Source of the DNA: Atherix ibis
Taxonomy: Eukaryota > Arthropoda > Insecta > Diptera > Athericidae
Reading direction: 5' to 3'
Length of the DNA stretch: 64,000 nt
Assembly (NCBI GenBank): GCA_958298945.1
Contig: OY282606.1
Span: 44,095,920-44,159,919 of the forward strand
Below, in pieces: positions 34,729 through 46,910 of the stretch. Numbering within the stretch: position 1 is the stretch's first letter; each line of letters starts with the position of its first letter. Below the pieces are notes generated by a model. That model had not been told where the DNA came from. It made no database searches and saw only the letters and a list, made by a program, of their open reading frames with translations. Made by a program: the position numbers and the translations under genes.

Positions 34729-36540
34729 TAGCAACAAGGAAGAAGAAATCCAAAACCCGAAAAGTGTGCAGTGGCTTAATTTATGGTCCCAGAAAACAAG
34801 TTAGGCCCTCAAGTTGAGGGAGACCGCGACACAAAGTCTAGTTCTTTCGCGCTATTAGCGATTATGATAGAATGAATTCTAATTTTTTTTTAATTAATCC
34901 GTAGAAAAATAACTATTTTCATGTAGGAAACAATATTGAATATTTTGAAAATAATTTTATTTTTAACTATTTTATCAGCAAAAATAAAATATTTTTAACT
35001 TCCTTTATAACAATATTGTTAAAATATTCGAGAATTTTGTTATTAAGGAATAAACTTTCTTAAAAACAAGATTGTTCATGTAACATATTCAGCACATATA
35101 AATGATATAGAAAACTATGTTATAGCAAAAAGTAAATGCCCTTTGATCACGTAAAGGTATTCTCATAATTTTGTATTAAATAAACATGTTTCAAAAATAG
35201 AAAAAGGAGATTTTTGATTACCCCTAGAATTTTAATAATTGTATTAATTCTAAACTCAAATTCTAATAGAAATAATGAATGTTTCGTGTTTGCAAGTCAT
35301 ATTTTTTGTTCCTTCTTTAAGTTTGAAAATTCTCATAAACTTTCACAATATCGAAATTGTCTGTATTCTTTAATATTTAATAAAATAAAAAAGTACTTAT
35401 AATAATACTAATAATAGTACGGATAAATTAATAAAATAATTCATGTGAAGAAAAAAAACAGGAATCAATTTCAATACCATAAATAAAATGATTTAATATT
35501 TACTCTAGGGTATATCCTGAATCGAAAATGTGAATATCTCTACCCGTCGATATGAGAATATAAACTAGAAATTATGGTTATGGCAAGGACTAAAAATAGA
35601 ACGAAACAATTGATAAAATATTCAAATATTAGCAATGAGATATTTTATTAAAGTTTTGTTTAACTTTCATAATAAATTCAGTTTGTTTAAATATAGACAG
35701 ACAATTTTCTTTAAGTATAATTTCCTTATTTCCGAAATTCTCCTCATAATTCTATTAAAATTCTTTTCATGTCATTATAATGCTATGACTTTATTATAAT
35801 ATATTATAATGCTATGACTTTATTATAATATAATTACATAAATTATGTTTTCATAAAATGGGTATAGCTTTGTTTTGTGAAAGGATTGTGTGCTTTATAG
35901 ATATTAAAGTAAATACATTCGGTGAAGGATATAAAAGGTAAATGATTTTTGGTCGAAGGAATCGAATGGCTCCTTAGAAGTTAATAGCTACTTCCACTTT
36001 GCTTTCCAATATATTTTGAGTTTGTCATAAAAATTTCATTTTTGGAAGCAATTTTTTTCGTGCCCATAGAAAAATATGTTTAAATATTTGTGAAATTCTC
36101 CTAATCTATAAAAATTTTAAGTTAGATGTTGTTATAATATTATTCTTTACAGCGAGGGGGGGGGCGTAGGTGTTTAAGAGATTTGGTTTGGGTTCTTTTT
36201 TTTTAAATAAACACTAAGATCTTTACATGCTTGGCGACACGTCATTTAGTAACAACTTCTCCTTTTTCCATCATGTTTTTTCACCTTTCACAAGAAATAG
36301 TTCAAATTTCAGTTCAATTTCATTAATGGCAGAAGTAGTTCTAAGATTGCATTGATCACAAATTTTTCTGCTCATATATTTAAGTGCCAATTACATGTTC
36401 TGTCAAAAATCAATTTATTATAAATATAGTAGATCCTTCGTAGCTCCTTTAAGAGCATTGTCTTATATTTAAAAAAAAGAGTATTTAAAAATAAATTGTT
36501 AAAATAATATTTACATTATTATGAATTATGTTAACGACGA
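34729..36540. other. AT-rich spacer with a local duplication
   Basis: No gene recognised. At about 35,777-35,835 a block of about 32 bp containing ataatgctatgactttatta is duplicated in tandem. A G9 run lies at about 36,156. Confidence 0.45.
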
Positions 36541-36544
36541 GTGA

Positions 36545-37344
36545 ACGAGGTTATGGCGACAAGTTCGGCCATTTTGCATGTTCAGTTAATTTTAGACAGC
36601 TGCTTTGCTAGCACGTGTTTTTGCTCGTCTTCGATTGTTGCTCAACTTCGTCCAAAAACAACATCGCAATAACATTACTAAGGAGCTGTTGGACTCTCTC
36701 CGCGCCGACCCAAATTTGCTCCAGAGGATCATAACTGGTGACGAATCATGGGTTTAACATATGGTTATGACGTGGAAACCAAAGCTCAATCATCCCAATG
36801 GAAGCTGCCGCACGAGCCAAGACCGAAAAAAGCGCGCCAAGGTCCGTCGAATGTAAAGGCTTTGCTTACAGTTTTCTTCGATTGCGTGGGCGTGGTGCCA
36901 CAGGGTAGAACGGTAAATAAGGAATATTACCTGCAAGTTATGCGCAAGTTGCGCGAAGTAATCCGCCAGAAACGCCCGGATTAGTGGAAGAACAAAAATT
37001 GGTTTTTGTCATTTTTACCCAAAAACAACACAATAATAATGCTGTAGCCACCGTTTTCCCTAGATCTGCTCCCCTGTGACTTTTTCATGTTCTCGAAACT
37101 GAAGAGCCCCATGAAAGGACGATGCTACGCTACGATTTAAGAGGTAAAGACGTCATCGAAGGAGGATGTGAATAATATCACAAAAAATGATTTTTTGAAG
37201 TGCTTCGAGGATTGGAAAAAACGTTGGCATAAGTGTATAATATCAGGTGGGGATGACTTTAAAGGGGACAAAATAAATATTCATGAATAAATAAATAATT
37301 CTTGAAAAAACACAAAATTCGCGATACTTTTTGAACAGACCTCA
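36545..37344 (+). mobile_element. Mariner deletion derivative, copy 2 of 3
   Basis: The right TIR (actttttgaacagacctca) with a TA flank at 37,345-37,346 is present. The left TIR and 5-prime leader are missing; homology starts at ttatggcgacaagttcgg. The coding remnant repeats both deletion junctions of the 18.0-kb copy. Its N-terminal end starts at AALL.ARVF-like sequence with the HTH gone. NWFLSFLPKN stands where the second-Asp box should be. Extra stops (for example the Trp codon before KNKNW) show more decay than in the 44.6-kb copy. Confidence 0.82.
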
Positions 37345-38083
37345 TATATAATATTTGTATTTGAAATTTTATTTTGTTGTTGAAAGAATTTACAAATTTA
37401 CCTTAAAATCCATCGGAAAAAGTCTATTTTTATTGAAAAATACGTTTAATAAATAAAAAATAAACTTTGTTGAAAATATTCAAAAACTATTACGTCTTTA
37501 TAGAATAAATTCGACTTTTAGTAAAAGAAAAATTTCAATTTTTTTTATTCATTCAGGAATATGTTTTTGTTTTGTTTATTAAATAAAAGCCGGATTGGTC
37601 TGGTCTATCGTTTCGATCATTTTATAAGCCAATGTCAAATTAATACTATATATCTATTCTGAAATAACCTTTTTAGAGAAGTTGGTATATTCTCAGCTAT
37701 TTATGACATTTATAACACCAACCATCATGTTTTGTATCATTTATGTTTCTGTCCGCCGTTTTCAATCATTTTAGCTTACCTTATCATGGAAATATATAAA
37801 CTATGTCAGGTAAAGTCTGAAAACAGGTAGAATATAAGTCGATTTAAGAGGATTTATTTACTGGAAACTTTACAAGGCCAAATTTATACTATAAAGCACA
37901 CCTGAAAATATGGTTTACTAGTCAAATGATTTGTTGTTGATTCGGTTTTCCAAACAGAATTATAAATACCTTACGTTATAAAATCATTTGTAATTCTACA
38001 TAAATGATTTCGCCATAAGTCCTCCTTTGGTTTTTATTTTACATGGAATTGAAATATTATTTCAGTTTGAGTTTTTGGAAAGT

Positions 38084-38190
38084 AAATTTTTGAAAATTGT
38101 GTTTTATCTTAATTACTGGCTTGAACATTTTTTGAAAATTGTGTTTTATCTTAATTATTACTGGCTTGAACATTTTTTGAAAAACATGAT
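38084..38190. repeat. Tandem duplication of about 51 bp
   Basis: The phrase tttttgaaaattgtgtttta, through cttaattactggcttgaaca, is repeated immediately after itself, the second copy carrying an extra tta. The beginning of a third copy (attttttgaa) follows. It is a recent local duplication in AT-rich DNA. Confidence 0.75.
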
Positions 38191-38334
38191 CATTTTTTGA
38201 AGAACGTGCTAAAACAATACATATTCGTCCCACATATAATGAGATATTTTAAAGACGTTTATACCTTCGTTCATCACCGGGCATATGCCTCTCCCTAAAA
38301 TTTGTCATAGAGTTTATATACTATATTAAAGGCA

Positions 38335-39225
38335 TAGTTAAATAATCTGTCGGCAAATACAAGAATCTATAGAGGACGATATGTCAAATTGTTGTAGTGC
38401 TTCACGAACAGCGACGCATTAAATTTTTTATTGAGCTTGGCGAATGCGCGAGTTTTACAAACGAAAAGTTGTAAACCTTGTAAGCTCCAGCATCGTTAGG
38501 CAATTACAAGAATCTATAGAGGACGATATGTCAAATTGTTGTAGTGCTTCACGAACAAAAGCACAATTTCGGGGTCATTAAACATTTTTGGAAGGTTAAA
38601 ATGCAGCAAAAGATAAATTTCGCTCAATCGAAAACTAATAAAAATGTGAAACGAGATAATAATTTTGTGAATTCAGACAGTCGATGAGTAGTGAGTTAAA
38701 TTTGAATCCTTTTACTGTTCATCAGATTTAGGCTCAAGATTTGATCATGAGAAAAGTGTGTACTAAGATTGCGCTTAAAAAACCTAACAATTGAACAGAA
38801 AGACAATCGGAAGAATGTGTTCTTAGACCTTCTCGACAGAATCAAAAATAACGCAGAAATCTTCAGTCGTGTGATCAATGGCCCTAAAGTGAAGAGTCGT
38901 ACATTGACAAATATCCTCGACCGAAGCAAGCTCGATTGATTGTGGCTCCAGAACAAACTGTCAACCACGTTTTTTTAGAAAGAAATCCCTGAAAAGGCTT
39001 AGAAAAAGGGTTCTTCGCATCAGATCAGATATTGCAGACACTTGGATGCCCCACCATGATAACGCCTGCTGTCATACGGTAATCGAGGAGATGAAGGCGA
39101 TTTCAGTTGAATACTTCCATCACTTCTACGAATAGTGGAAATAATCCCTCCGCGTTTGTATAGCAGCCCAAAAGAACTAGCTTGAAGGGGATAACTTTAA
39201 TGCTTTTAGATCCGTCAATACCTTT
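38335..39225 (+). pseudogene. Mariner relic containing a 53-bp direct repeat
   Basis: Plus-strand fragments of an old mariner: IKFF.ELGECASFTNEKL-like HTH start (38,420-38,465), LTIEQKDNRKNVFLDLL (38,785-38,840), DAPP..NACCHTVIEEMKAIS (second-Asp box region, 39,045-39,110) and the C-terminal RVCIAAQKN.LEGDNFNAF (39,150-39,205). Within it, 38,358-38,410 and 38,515-38,567 are identical 53-bp copies of a segment containing tctatagaggacgatatgtc. It is not functional. Confidence 0.65.
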
Positions 39226-39389
39226 TCTAAGTCCTCTCTTTGATATCTTAAAACACACTTATATGCCCAAAAAAATCGAAATCACAACTCCAACTCAGAT
39301 GATTACTGCTATCGTTTTCTCTCACGCTCATCCAGACGGAGTCTTTTAAGGACTGTTGCCGGTAAAATATTAATAGCCTCTCAAACCGT

Positions 39390-40012
39390 CTCTGAGACAC
39401 TTTTGTGCCTTTTCTGTTTCCGCTTTGAATCAAATGCAGTAAAATAAAACGTGCTTTGAGCTCTCCACCACCCCGTTACAAATAGGCCACATTGGGCTAC
39501 AATCCAATTTAAACCGGTATTGGTATGTCCGAAAACATCCATATCTCGTCAAAAATTGGGATAGGTAGTAGCCAACATCACCATGTCGTCGATCCATTCA
39601 AGGATCCACCTTACATCGGGGGCAGTATCCCAAAGATTTTGCCACATATTCCTGAACTCATTACTTTCCTCCGTAATAGCCACAGATCGCGCCACCGCAA
39701 TATTTCGACCTCTCCGGCGGTGCAGTGTCATCTGCCAGTATTTCGACTGTATCATTCCACAATGCAAATGGCCTCATACAACACCGTCCGGAATGTGAAA
39801 GCCATCCATCCGACAAGTATAAAACACGTTTAAAAATAAATCTGGATGCGCCGCGACAACTGCTTCTAGCGCAATGTCATCGGGCCCAGATGCTTTTTAG
39901 CACCGATTTTTCTGAATATCCGGAAGAGTTCATCCTGGGTAATTCGTGGTACCTGATCACCGCCAGGTACCGAGTTACCTTTTAATATAGCCATTGACTG
40001 CTGTGGGAACAA
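39390..40012 (-). pseudogene. LINE reverse transcriptase relic
   Basis: The reverse strand reads GGDQVPRITQDELFRIFRKIGAKKHLGP (39,885-39,975), matching the ITxDEL..I..KI...KAPGPD block at the start of R1/LOA/Jockey-type reverse transcriptases. About 400 bp of frame-shifted downstream sequence follows (DGFHIPDGVV-like at about 39,790-39,815; VARSVAITEESNEFRNMW at 39,645-39,700). It is inactive. Confidence 0.65.
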
Positions 40013-40014
40013 GC

Positions 40015-41788
40015 CGGTGACAATTTTGTCAACAAATAAACAAACAAACAAATAGTAAAACAATAAAAACTTCAGTTTGCACAATTTGTGTTTTTATATA
40101 TACGAATGCTTTTTTTCGAATATTTTTCTACCAATTTTTGGTAAATAGAATTGATTTAGATTTGAATTATTTGATTACAGATGCCTTGTATATAGATTAC
40201 GAGTACCTCCAATTTGATTTCATAATATTTTGTAAGAAGTCCGAAATACATTTGTATACGGGTCAGTTGAGACAATATTTATGTACAAAAAGTACTATAA
40301 GTCTGGAACTGCACGTCAGGGAGTCGATCATCGAATAAAGACTAAATCAAATATTCGCTGAGTTATCCGCTGCCGAAAAACTAACACTTACCATTAACAA
40401 GATGTAAATACAGAATAAATACATTATATTTATTATATTTTCAATAATAAATCTCCAAGTTTGATAGTATGACTTGGAAAAAAACCATACTTGGAATCTC
40501 GGAACAGTAAGTCTTCCGAATCATGCTGTGACCTTCACCCGATCAATTCACTCTGGAGAGGCGTGCTCAACTCCTCTGTCAGCACCACAATGATGGAGAG
40601 TCCAACCACAAAAACGCGTTTAAATTTTTATAAAGTATCTGAAAACATAATAAACGGCAACAGCCATTTTTGTATATTCGTATTTTGAATATTATCTAAT
40701 TTTACTGCCTGCCTACACAACACAAGAGCTCCAACATCGATTTCGTCATTGCGTTCGTACTTGATTATCATGGAATTTTCCAAAATCGAATATAATTTAA
40801 TACTGAATGCTGTGTTTTTCTGTCATAAGCCGCCCTCTTCCTTCCCCAGCACCTATAATATAATTTTATACATTTTATAAAATCATATCTGGGGCATATT
40901 CAAAAACGATCGACTCACAAATGGACTTTTTTTAAATAATTAAATAAAATTTAATTTTTTTTCTTTTTGATTTGTTATCGCGAATTTTTGAAACTAAAAT
41001 TCTCTTTTTATATTGCTCATCATATAAGAAGCTTTTCTACAAATACATTTTTGATGATTCTTTAAGAAAAAATGTTTCCTTAAATCTCAAAAATATAATC
41101 TATTAAATGTAACATTGAAAATTATATCTAAAAGAAAGAGTGAACGTAAAATGAAGGCAGTATAAAATTTGTTAATAGCCTTGAACTGTTAGAGAAAATT
41201 TTAAATTAGTATGTTTTGTGACTGTGTACTCGTATTAGTAGTATTATAAGATTACTACTAGTTTTCTAGCTCAATGATTTTGAACTTTTAATAGACTGAT
41301 TAATTTATTCTAGACCTTGAACAACTGAATAATAAAAAGTTAACTGCACGAAAAGCTGAGCTATTAACATACTACACGATGAAAGTTTACGCATATATCA
41401 TAGAAAGAGAATCACTAATAAATTTGTAAAATTATGAAATTTAAAAAAAAATTGTTTCTTGAATTAACAAAAAGAAAATTACAGGTTAACAGAAATGCAA
41501 TAGTTTTTAACAAAACTTTAATATTTAGATTGAAATCTTTGCTATTTTAGAAGAGGTTCCTTTTTTGTAAATTTCAAATGAAGTCTTCTAACCCAGCTAA
41601 TCCCATAGTCGGCATGTTCTCTATTTGTCAGCAAATGGCTTCAGTTATTGAGGCGCTGTAAATTACTAGCCGTGCATATAAAAGGTTATCCATTTCGGAA
41701 AGTACAACCCTATTATTTGACAGCTGTCTAACATAAATTCCAGCTAAATTGGTATTTGTTTAGTTTTAGGTTTGCCATATTACGTTAT
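40015..41788. other. AT-rich spacer
   Basis: Only short open frames (for example 40,138-40,338 and 40,491-40,688, plus strand) without recognisable features. No element ends seen. Confidence 0.4.
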
Positions 41789-41789
41789 G

Positions 41790-42440
41790 GATTGTGCAGT
41801 AACCGAACATTGTGTTGAAATTGTAAAAACTTTTTATATAATTCTGTTATCGGGATGTTTCGTGATTTTTCGTATAAAAATTTTCTATAGGGATTAGGTT
41901 CATTTCTTATTCGGTGGATACGTCAATAAGCAAAATTGCCATATATGAGGCTCTGAAAATCCACAAGTAACTGCAGAGAGGTCATTATATTCTCGAAAAG
42001 TTACTCTTTTGGTGTAACTGCAATCTGGAGAGTATTATTGGCTCGAATTTCTTTAAAAATAAGATATTGTCACTATCAATTCTAAGAACTGTGGACGTAT
42101 AATAACCGATTTTTCTTCGGTCTGAACTTGAAAATTTTAATATGAACCATATTTCAATAAGACCTTACCACAAGCTTCAGAACACAACAAATTTTGACTT
42201 CATTCATCGAAAAGTTACCACGACGCGTTATTTCGAGACTTGTTGATATCAATTAGCCTTCAAGGTCTGGCGATTTGACGCCGTTGCTTTGTTCCTTATG
42301 GGGTTATGCGAAATATCGTATTACGCAAACTTTAGAGTGAATACGAAAATCCGTTAAGTAATGGCCGAAGTCATCAACAAATTACCTCAAAAGGGTTGAA
42401 CCCTACAAGAAGTTTGTGGCGGCCATTTGAGTGATGTTAT
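41790..42440 (+). pseudogene. DD41D mariner relic, nearly end to end
   Basis: Begins MDCAVTEHCVEIVKTFY (41,788-41,840), matching the N-terminus of the family. It then passes almost directly to VHFLFGGYVNKQNCHI.GSENPQV (about 41,900-41,965), so the HTH region is largely missing here too. The third-Asp block is near 42,270-42,310 (RRCFVPYGVMR-like). The C-terminal QITSKGLNPTRSLWRPFE equivalent of the SCKRS.GGHL ending is at 42,375-42,430. Many stops are present. Confidence 0.65.
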
Positions 42441-44578
42441 ATTAGTTATACCACGTGCCCCTTGGCAAAAGCGGGAGCTCTTCATGATGTCGCGATATCC
42501 TGAGCAGTTCCATGTATAGCTTTTGGGGATACTATTTAAACCTTGGTAACACCATATGAATTGCTAAGATGCTTCTTGTCTAATTGTCGATAATAAGTGG
42601 TTTTTAACGATACCACGTGGTCCTTAGTAACGTCAAGTCACTCTTCGATATACCAAGTGGTCAGTGAGAGTATTACGAAATCCTTGGCTATACCATGTCA
42701 TCTTTGATGCAATCTTGATAGTATCTGCTGGGTTATTGCAGTAAATAATTTTCGAATATTATATAATCCAAACTGATAGAAAAATTATTTCTTTAGTATT
42801 TTCAGTTATGATGCTTAAAAATAATTCATACTTAACATTACACATATGTACTCTAGAATATAAAAAAACCTAAGCTCAATATAAAACTACAAAAATTATA
42901 TAAAAAATCAAAATCTTGTTATTATTTTTATGTTGTACATCTCAATTATATTTAATGGATAACATCGCACCTTGAAAGTTGACTCGGAAAAAATCTTCAT
43001 AAATATAGGCATTATTTTTCAAACAATAGTTTCAGTACAAAAAGCCAAACCACACCTTTGAAATTACACCTGAAAATAATTTATGCTTTATATTTATTTG
43101 GTGTGCTTTGAATAGAGCATTGTTTTAAGCGTAATTTTTTTCTATGTATATTGACGATAACCTCTGAAGAATTTATACGAATATCTATTTGAAAGTTAGC
43201 ATTCGATTGCGAAACAGTTTATCTTTTTAAAAATTATATTTCTATACAAAAATTTACACTAAACACAAAGAAAATATTTGCATTTCAGCTGCATTTCAAG
43301 GTGTGGTATTAACAGATTTTCCAGCCACGCAATCAGTATTATTACTCGCCTTATGACATTTTGTAATCATTTTTAATAACTAAATTATGAATATTATTTG
43401 CACAATGAAAGTTAACAACTTTATATAGAAATTAGCGAAAAGATTTTTTTTTAAATAAAAATATGGACGAAGATGCTTCAAGTTACTAAATGTTCTTCTA
43501 GTCTGTGATTAAGAGCATCGCGTGTGTGGAAAATTATAATTTAAATTGATTTAAAATATTTTTGGAAGGCTTATCAACTCGTGAGGGCGAGATTGGTTAA
43601 AAAATGACAATTAATTTCCTCAATCTTGAAGCTTTCTTGCTTCACGGTGACTGTTTATCGCCAAACCACTCTAATCAACTATTAATTCTGGGGAAAAAAA
43701 TTAATGGTGTATGATGGAATTTTTAGGATATATTAATATATTACAATTGACCACTCAACCCAGACTCAGGTTGAGTTTTAAGGTAATTAGTCTTTGCCAT
43801 TGAATGTTAAGTTAACTGTTTAACTGAACTTTTTATGTTCAGTTGCCCCGTTTTGATGTAAGAAATTAAAGACGTGCGTTCATTTGTAATTCTTAATTTT
43901 TATTAATAAAATTTTCGTATTTATACAAAATTTTAAAAGTATATAATAAAAATAAATTGTATATAATAAAACTGCCATCGATGCATTTATGCATCGATAT
44001 GCATGAAAATCATGAATTACAACAATTAATTTGAAACATATGGGCCAGCACTAATTATTATTATTGTTGGTTGCGAAATATCTTTGAAATAGGAATCCCT
44101 TGGTTTAAGGACTCATACCAAAGCCATTCGTGGATGGCTCATACCAAAGGACTCATACCAAGGACTCATACCAAAGCATGTGTGGACCAATACCATGTGA
44201 AAATAAACAATATTTCGCTTGGGCGTCGTGATAACTCTTTTATATTTATAACTTTGACCACATATTTTGATAGGTCAGTTATCACTACATTGGTCTGATC
44301 CTATTTATTTTTCTAGAGATTTTACGGCGATGTTCTTTTAAGTACAATGCCTTCGTAAAATTTGTGTCACCTATTAATTTTATCGATTGATTTTGTATCC
44401 CGTCTAGTAGGCGCCATGACGTTTTAGAAGCGCCTGTCCATACATGAGAATTATATATCAAATTGGGACGAATACTATATGTGCTTTGTATATATTGGGT
44501 TAGTCAGATAAAAGAATAATCTTCTTACATCACTTAATGAAGCCTAAACAATTTACTAAATTCTTGGTAGTATTAAAT
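42441..44578. other. Spacer with short repeated motifs
   Basis: 42,450-42,700 contains several irregularly spaced variants of taccacgtggtcctt. 44,105-44,180 contains three or four copies of ggactcatacca. No gene recognised. Confidence 0.4.
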
Positions 44579-44581
44579 ATA

Positions 44582-45290
44582 CGAGATCTGTTCAAAAAGT
44601 ATCGTGAATTTTGTGTTTTTTCCAAAAATTATTTATTTATTTATAAATATCTATTTTGTCCCCTTTAAAGTAATCTCCACCAGATATTATACATTTATGC
44701 CAACGATTTGTCCAATCCTCGAAGCACTTCAAAAAATCATTTTTTGTGATCTTGTTCAGCTCCTCCTTCGATGTCGTCTTTATCTCATCAATCGTAGCGT
44801 AGCATCGTTTTTTCACTGGGCTCTTCAGTTTCGGGAACAAGAAAAAGTCACAGGGGGCCAGATCTGTGGAATACGGTGGCTGCGGCATTATCAGTGTGTT
44901 GTTTTTGGCAAAAAATGGCAAAAACCAATTTTTGTTCTTCCACAAATCCGGGCGTTTCTGGCGGATTACTTTACGCAATTTGCGCATAACTTGCAGGTAA
45001 TATTCCTTATTGACTGTTCTACCCTGTGGCAAGAACTCATGATGCACCAACAGCTTCTTAGCAATATTAATGCGATGCTGTCTTTCGTCGAAATTGTCCA
45101 AAAATCGAAGACGAGCCAAAACACGTGCAAGCAAAGCAGCTGTCAAAAATTAACTGAACATTCAAAATGGCCGAACTTGTCGGCATAAGTGAGAGACATG
45201 AGTACCAACATAACGCCATAAAAAATCGAAAATCGAATATACGTAACCTGCGGATATTCAAAATTCGCAATACTTTTTGAACAGACCTCG
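44582..45290 (-). mobile_element. Mariner deletion derivative, copy 3 of 3
   Basis: A 709-bp element with both TIRs (cgagatctgttcaaaaagta on the left, inverse on the right) and TA flanks at 44,580-44,581 and 45,291-45,292. The minus-strand open frame of 169 codons (45,146-44,637) starts TAALLARVLARLRFL, so the HTH is absent. It has NWFLPFFAKN in place of the second-Asp box, exactly as in the other two copies. This copy has an additional deletion joining NIAKKLL to VHHEFLPQGR, which removes the first-Asp box. It keeps the third-Asp block (PPYSTDLAPCDFFLF) and the C-terminus GGDYFKGDKIDI. It is the cleanest reading of the three. Confidence 0.88.
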
Positions 45291-45589
45291 TATGGTCATT
45301 CGAACGGAGATTGTCCTCATACAAGATTCATTCATGTGTAATGGGTGAAGATTTCGGTTTTGCTTTAGAGACAGGTGACAACATTATATTTGTTTGAATA
45401 TTCCCACAAAATTTGTTAATCCTGCGGCGTCCGCTACTCTACGAAGTGTCGCAAGAAAAAAATGAGACTAGCATATATGGGACCTATCTAGCAATACTGC
45501 AGACTTTCCCTTTACATAGTTTATATGAGTGCAGTAAAAGTTTGAACCTCATCCGGTAAATATGTGACCCTAAATAAGTGTCGCTGTGT

Positions 45590-46345
45590 TCTTGTCGTGC
45601 GTTACGAAAAATGGAACTGCAACGTTATGCGATCAATTTTTGTGTTAAATTTCACTTACAAAAAGTTGCTACGAGCCTATGGAGAACAAACCTTATCAAG
45701 AGAACCAGTTTTCGGTAGTATTAAGAATTTTTGTACGGCCGTGAAGTAGCGTAAGACGATTCTCAATATTAAAAACTGATGAAAATGTGGAACGATTAAG
45801 GATTATTGTGCTTCCAAGATAAACTGTCAACGAAGATTTTTATAAGAAAGTATTTGAAAGGCGCAGAAAAAAGGCTTCTTCGTGTCGGATTAGATATTAC
45901 AGATACTTTGTTGCAATACCATGCAACGAAGTATCTGTAATATCTAATCCGACACGAAGAAGCCTTTTTCTGCGCCTTTCAAATACTTGCCTCCTGTCAC
46001 AAGACCATATCAGCAACTTTTTGTCTGAAAATGATACTCTTATGATTCCTTAGTTCCCGTATTTACCTGATTGTAATTAGCAAGATTTTAACTGAGGAGT
46101 TGAATGCGATTCTAGTTGAAGCTTTCTAGCACAGCTACGAAGAGTATAAGAAATGCCTACGCCGTTATATAGCTATCCACGTAAAACTCCTTTGAAGGGG
46201 ATAACACTAATAAAGAAAATAAAATTATTACGAAAACAATCGGCCCTCTTATTTTTCCGCCACATCTGCCTATTCTCTGAGACATTCTACCTATTCTCTG
46301 AGACTGCCAGAATATTCAGAGTAACTTTTTATGTAGGATAAACCT
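45590..46345 (+). pseudogene. Old mariner relic
   Basis: MELQRYAINFCVKF (45,610-45,655) and RAYGEQTLSREPVF (45,674-45,715) form a mariner N-terminus. Broken blocks VNEDFYKK-like (45,828-45,855), SNFLSENDTLMIP-like (46,010-46,050) and a C-terminal FEGDNT match the 8.8 and 39.1-kb relics. The middle is disrupted by a large palindrome. It is not functional. Confidence 0.65.
45848..45988. repeat. 68-bp near-perfect palindrome
   Basis: Arms 45,848-45,915 and 45,922-45,988 are reverse complements over 67-68 bp, with one substitution and one A/T-run length difference, around a 6-nt spacer. One arm is the expected mariner coding sequence. The other is its inverted copy, and the expected second-Asp region is missing at that point. 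This looks like an inverted duplication made by template switching. Confidence 0.92.
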
Positions 46346-46910
46346 CCCGTGGAACTTCTTAACCCAACTTGTCCTTTTTATAGTGTCCATCTTTCATGAG
46401 TAATAAATTGCTCTAAGAAATTTAATTTCAATTTTTCTTTACTTCCCATTGCTTCAGCGAACTTTCTTATTAAGTTAACGGATTCTATCCACATACTAAC
46501 CTTAAGGTCGTGGTGCTACCTCATACACATATGTCTTCTGTCACTTGTACTAGGCACCTTTCTAACAGTACACTACAAAATATTTTTGTAAATAAAAGTA
46601 AATAAGTTATGAAACCTTAATTAACATAAAGTGAATAGGGTAGCACAAAAGTTATCTTGCAATTTTCTTTTTATAAAATATAAGGACCTCTCGTTAAAGT
46701 TATACCAAAGTTATTATACCAAGGCAACCAGAAGTTAAAATATTTTTATAATAAGGGACAGTTATTTTTAAAAATTTTGTGCATAGATTGTTCGCAACAT
46801 TTCTATGATTTGAAAACTTTAGTCTACAATTGTTTTTTGTTTTTGTATATTTTTACTTTTACAAACGTTTATTAAATTATTTTATATTTTTCTTATTTTC
46901 CATATTACAG
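46346..46910. other. Sequence upstream of the first visible Atg2 exon
   Basis: Intronic or upstream sequence ending in a pyrimidine-rich tract and ttacag at 46,905-46,910. No coding sequence is supported. The open frame that runs upstream of the acceptor from 46,830 is hydrophobic noise from the T-rich tract. Confidence 0.5.

Noticed and set aside
39549..39985. Several overlapping 70-100 codon frames on both strands
   Set aside because: Explained by a frame-shifted LINE reverse transcriptase relic on the minus strand.
46830..46910. In-frame upstream Met and hydrophobic stretch before the first Atg2 exon, as an N-terminus or signal peptide
   Set aside because: The stretch is the T-rich tract before a good ttacag acceptor. 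ATG2 proteins need a different, conserved N-terminus, so the frame is accidental.
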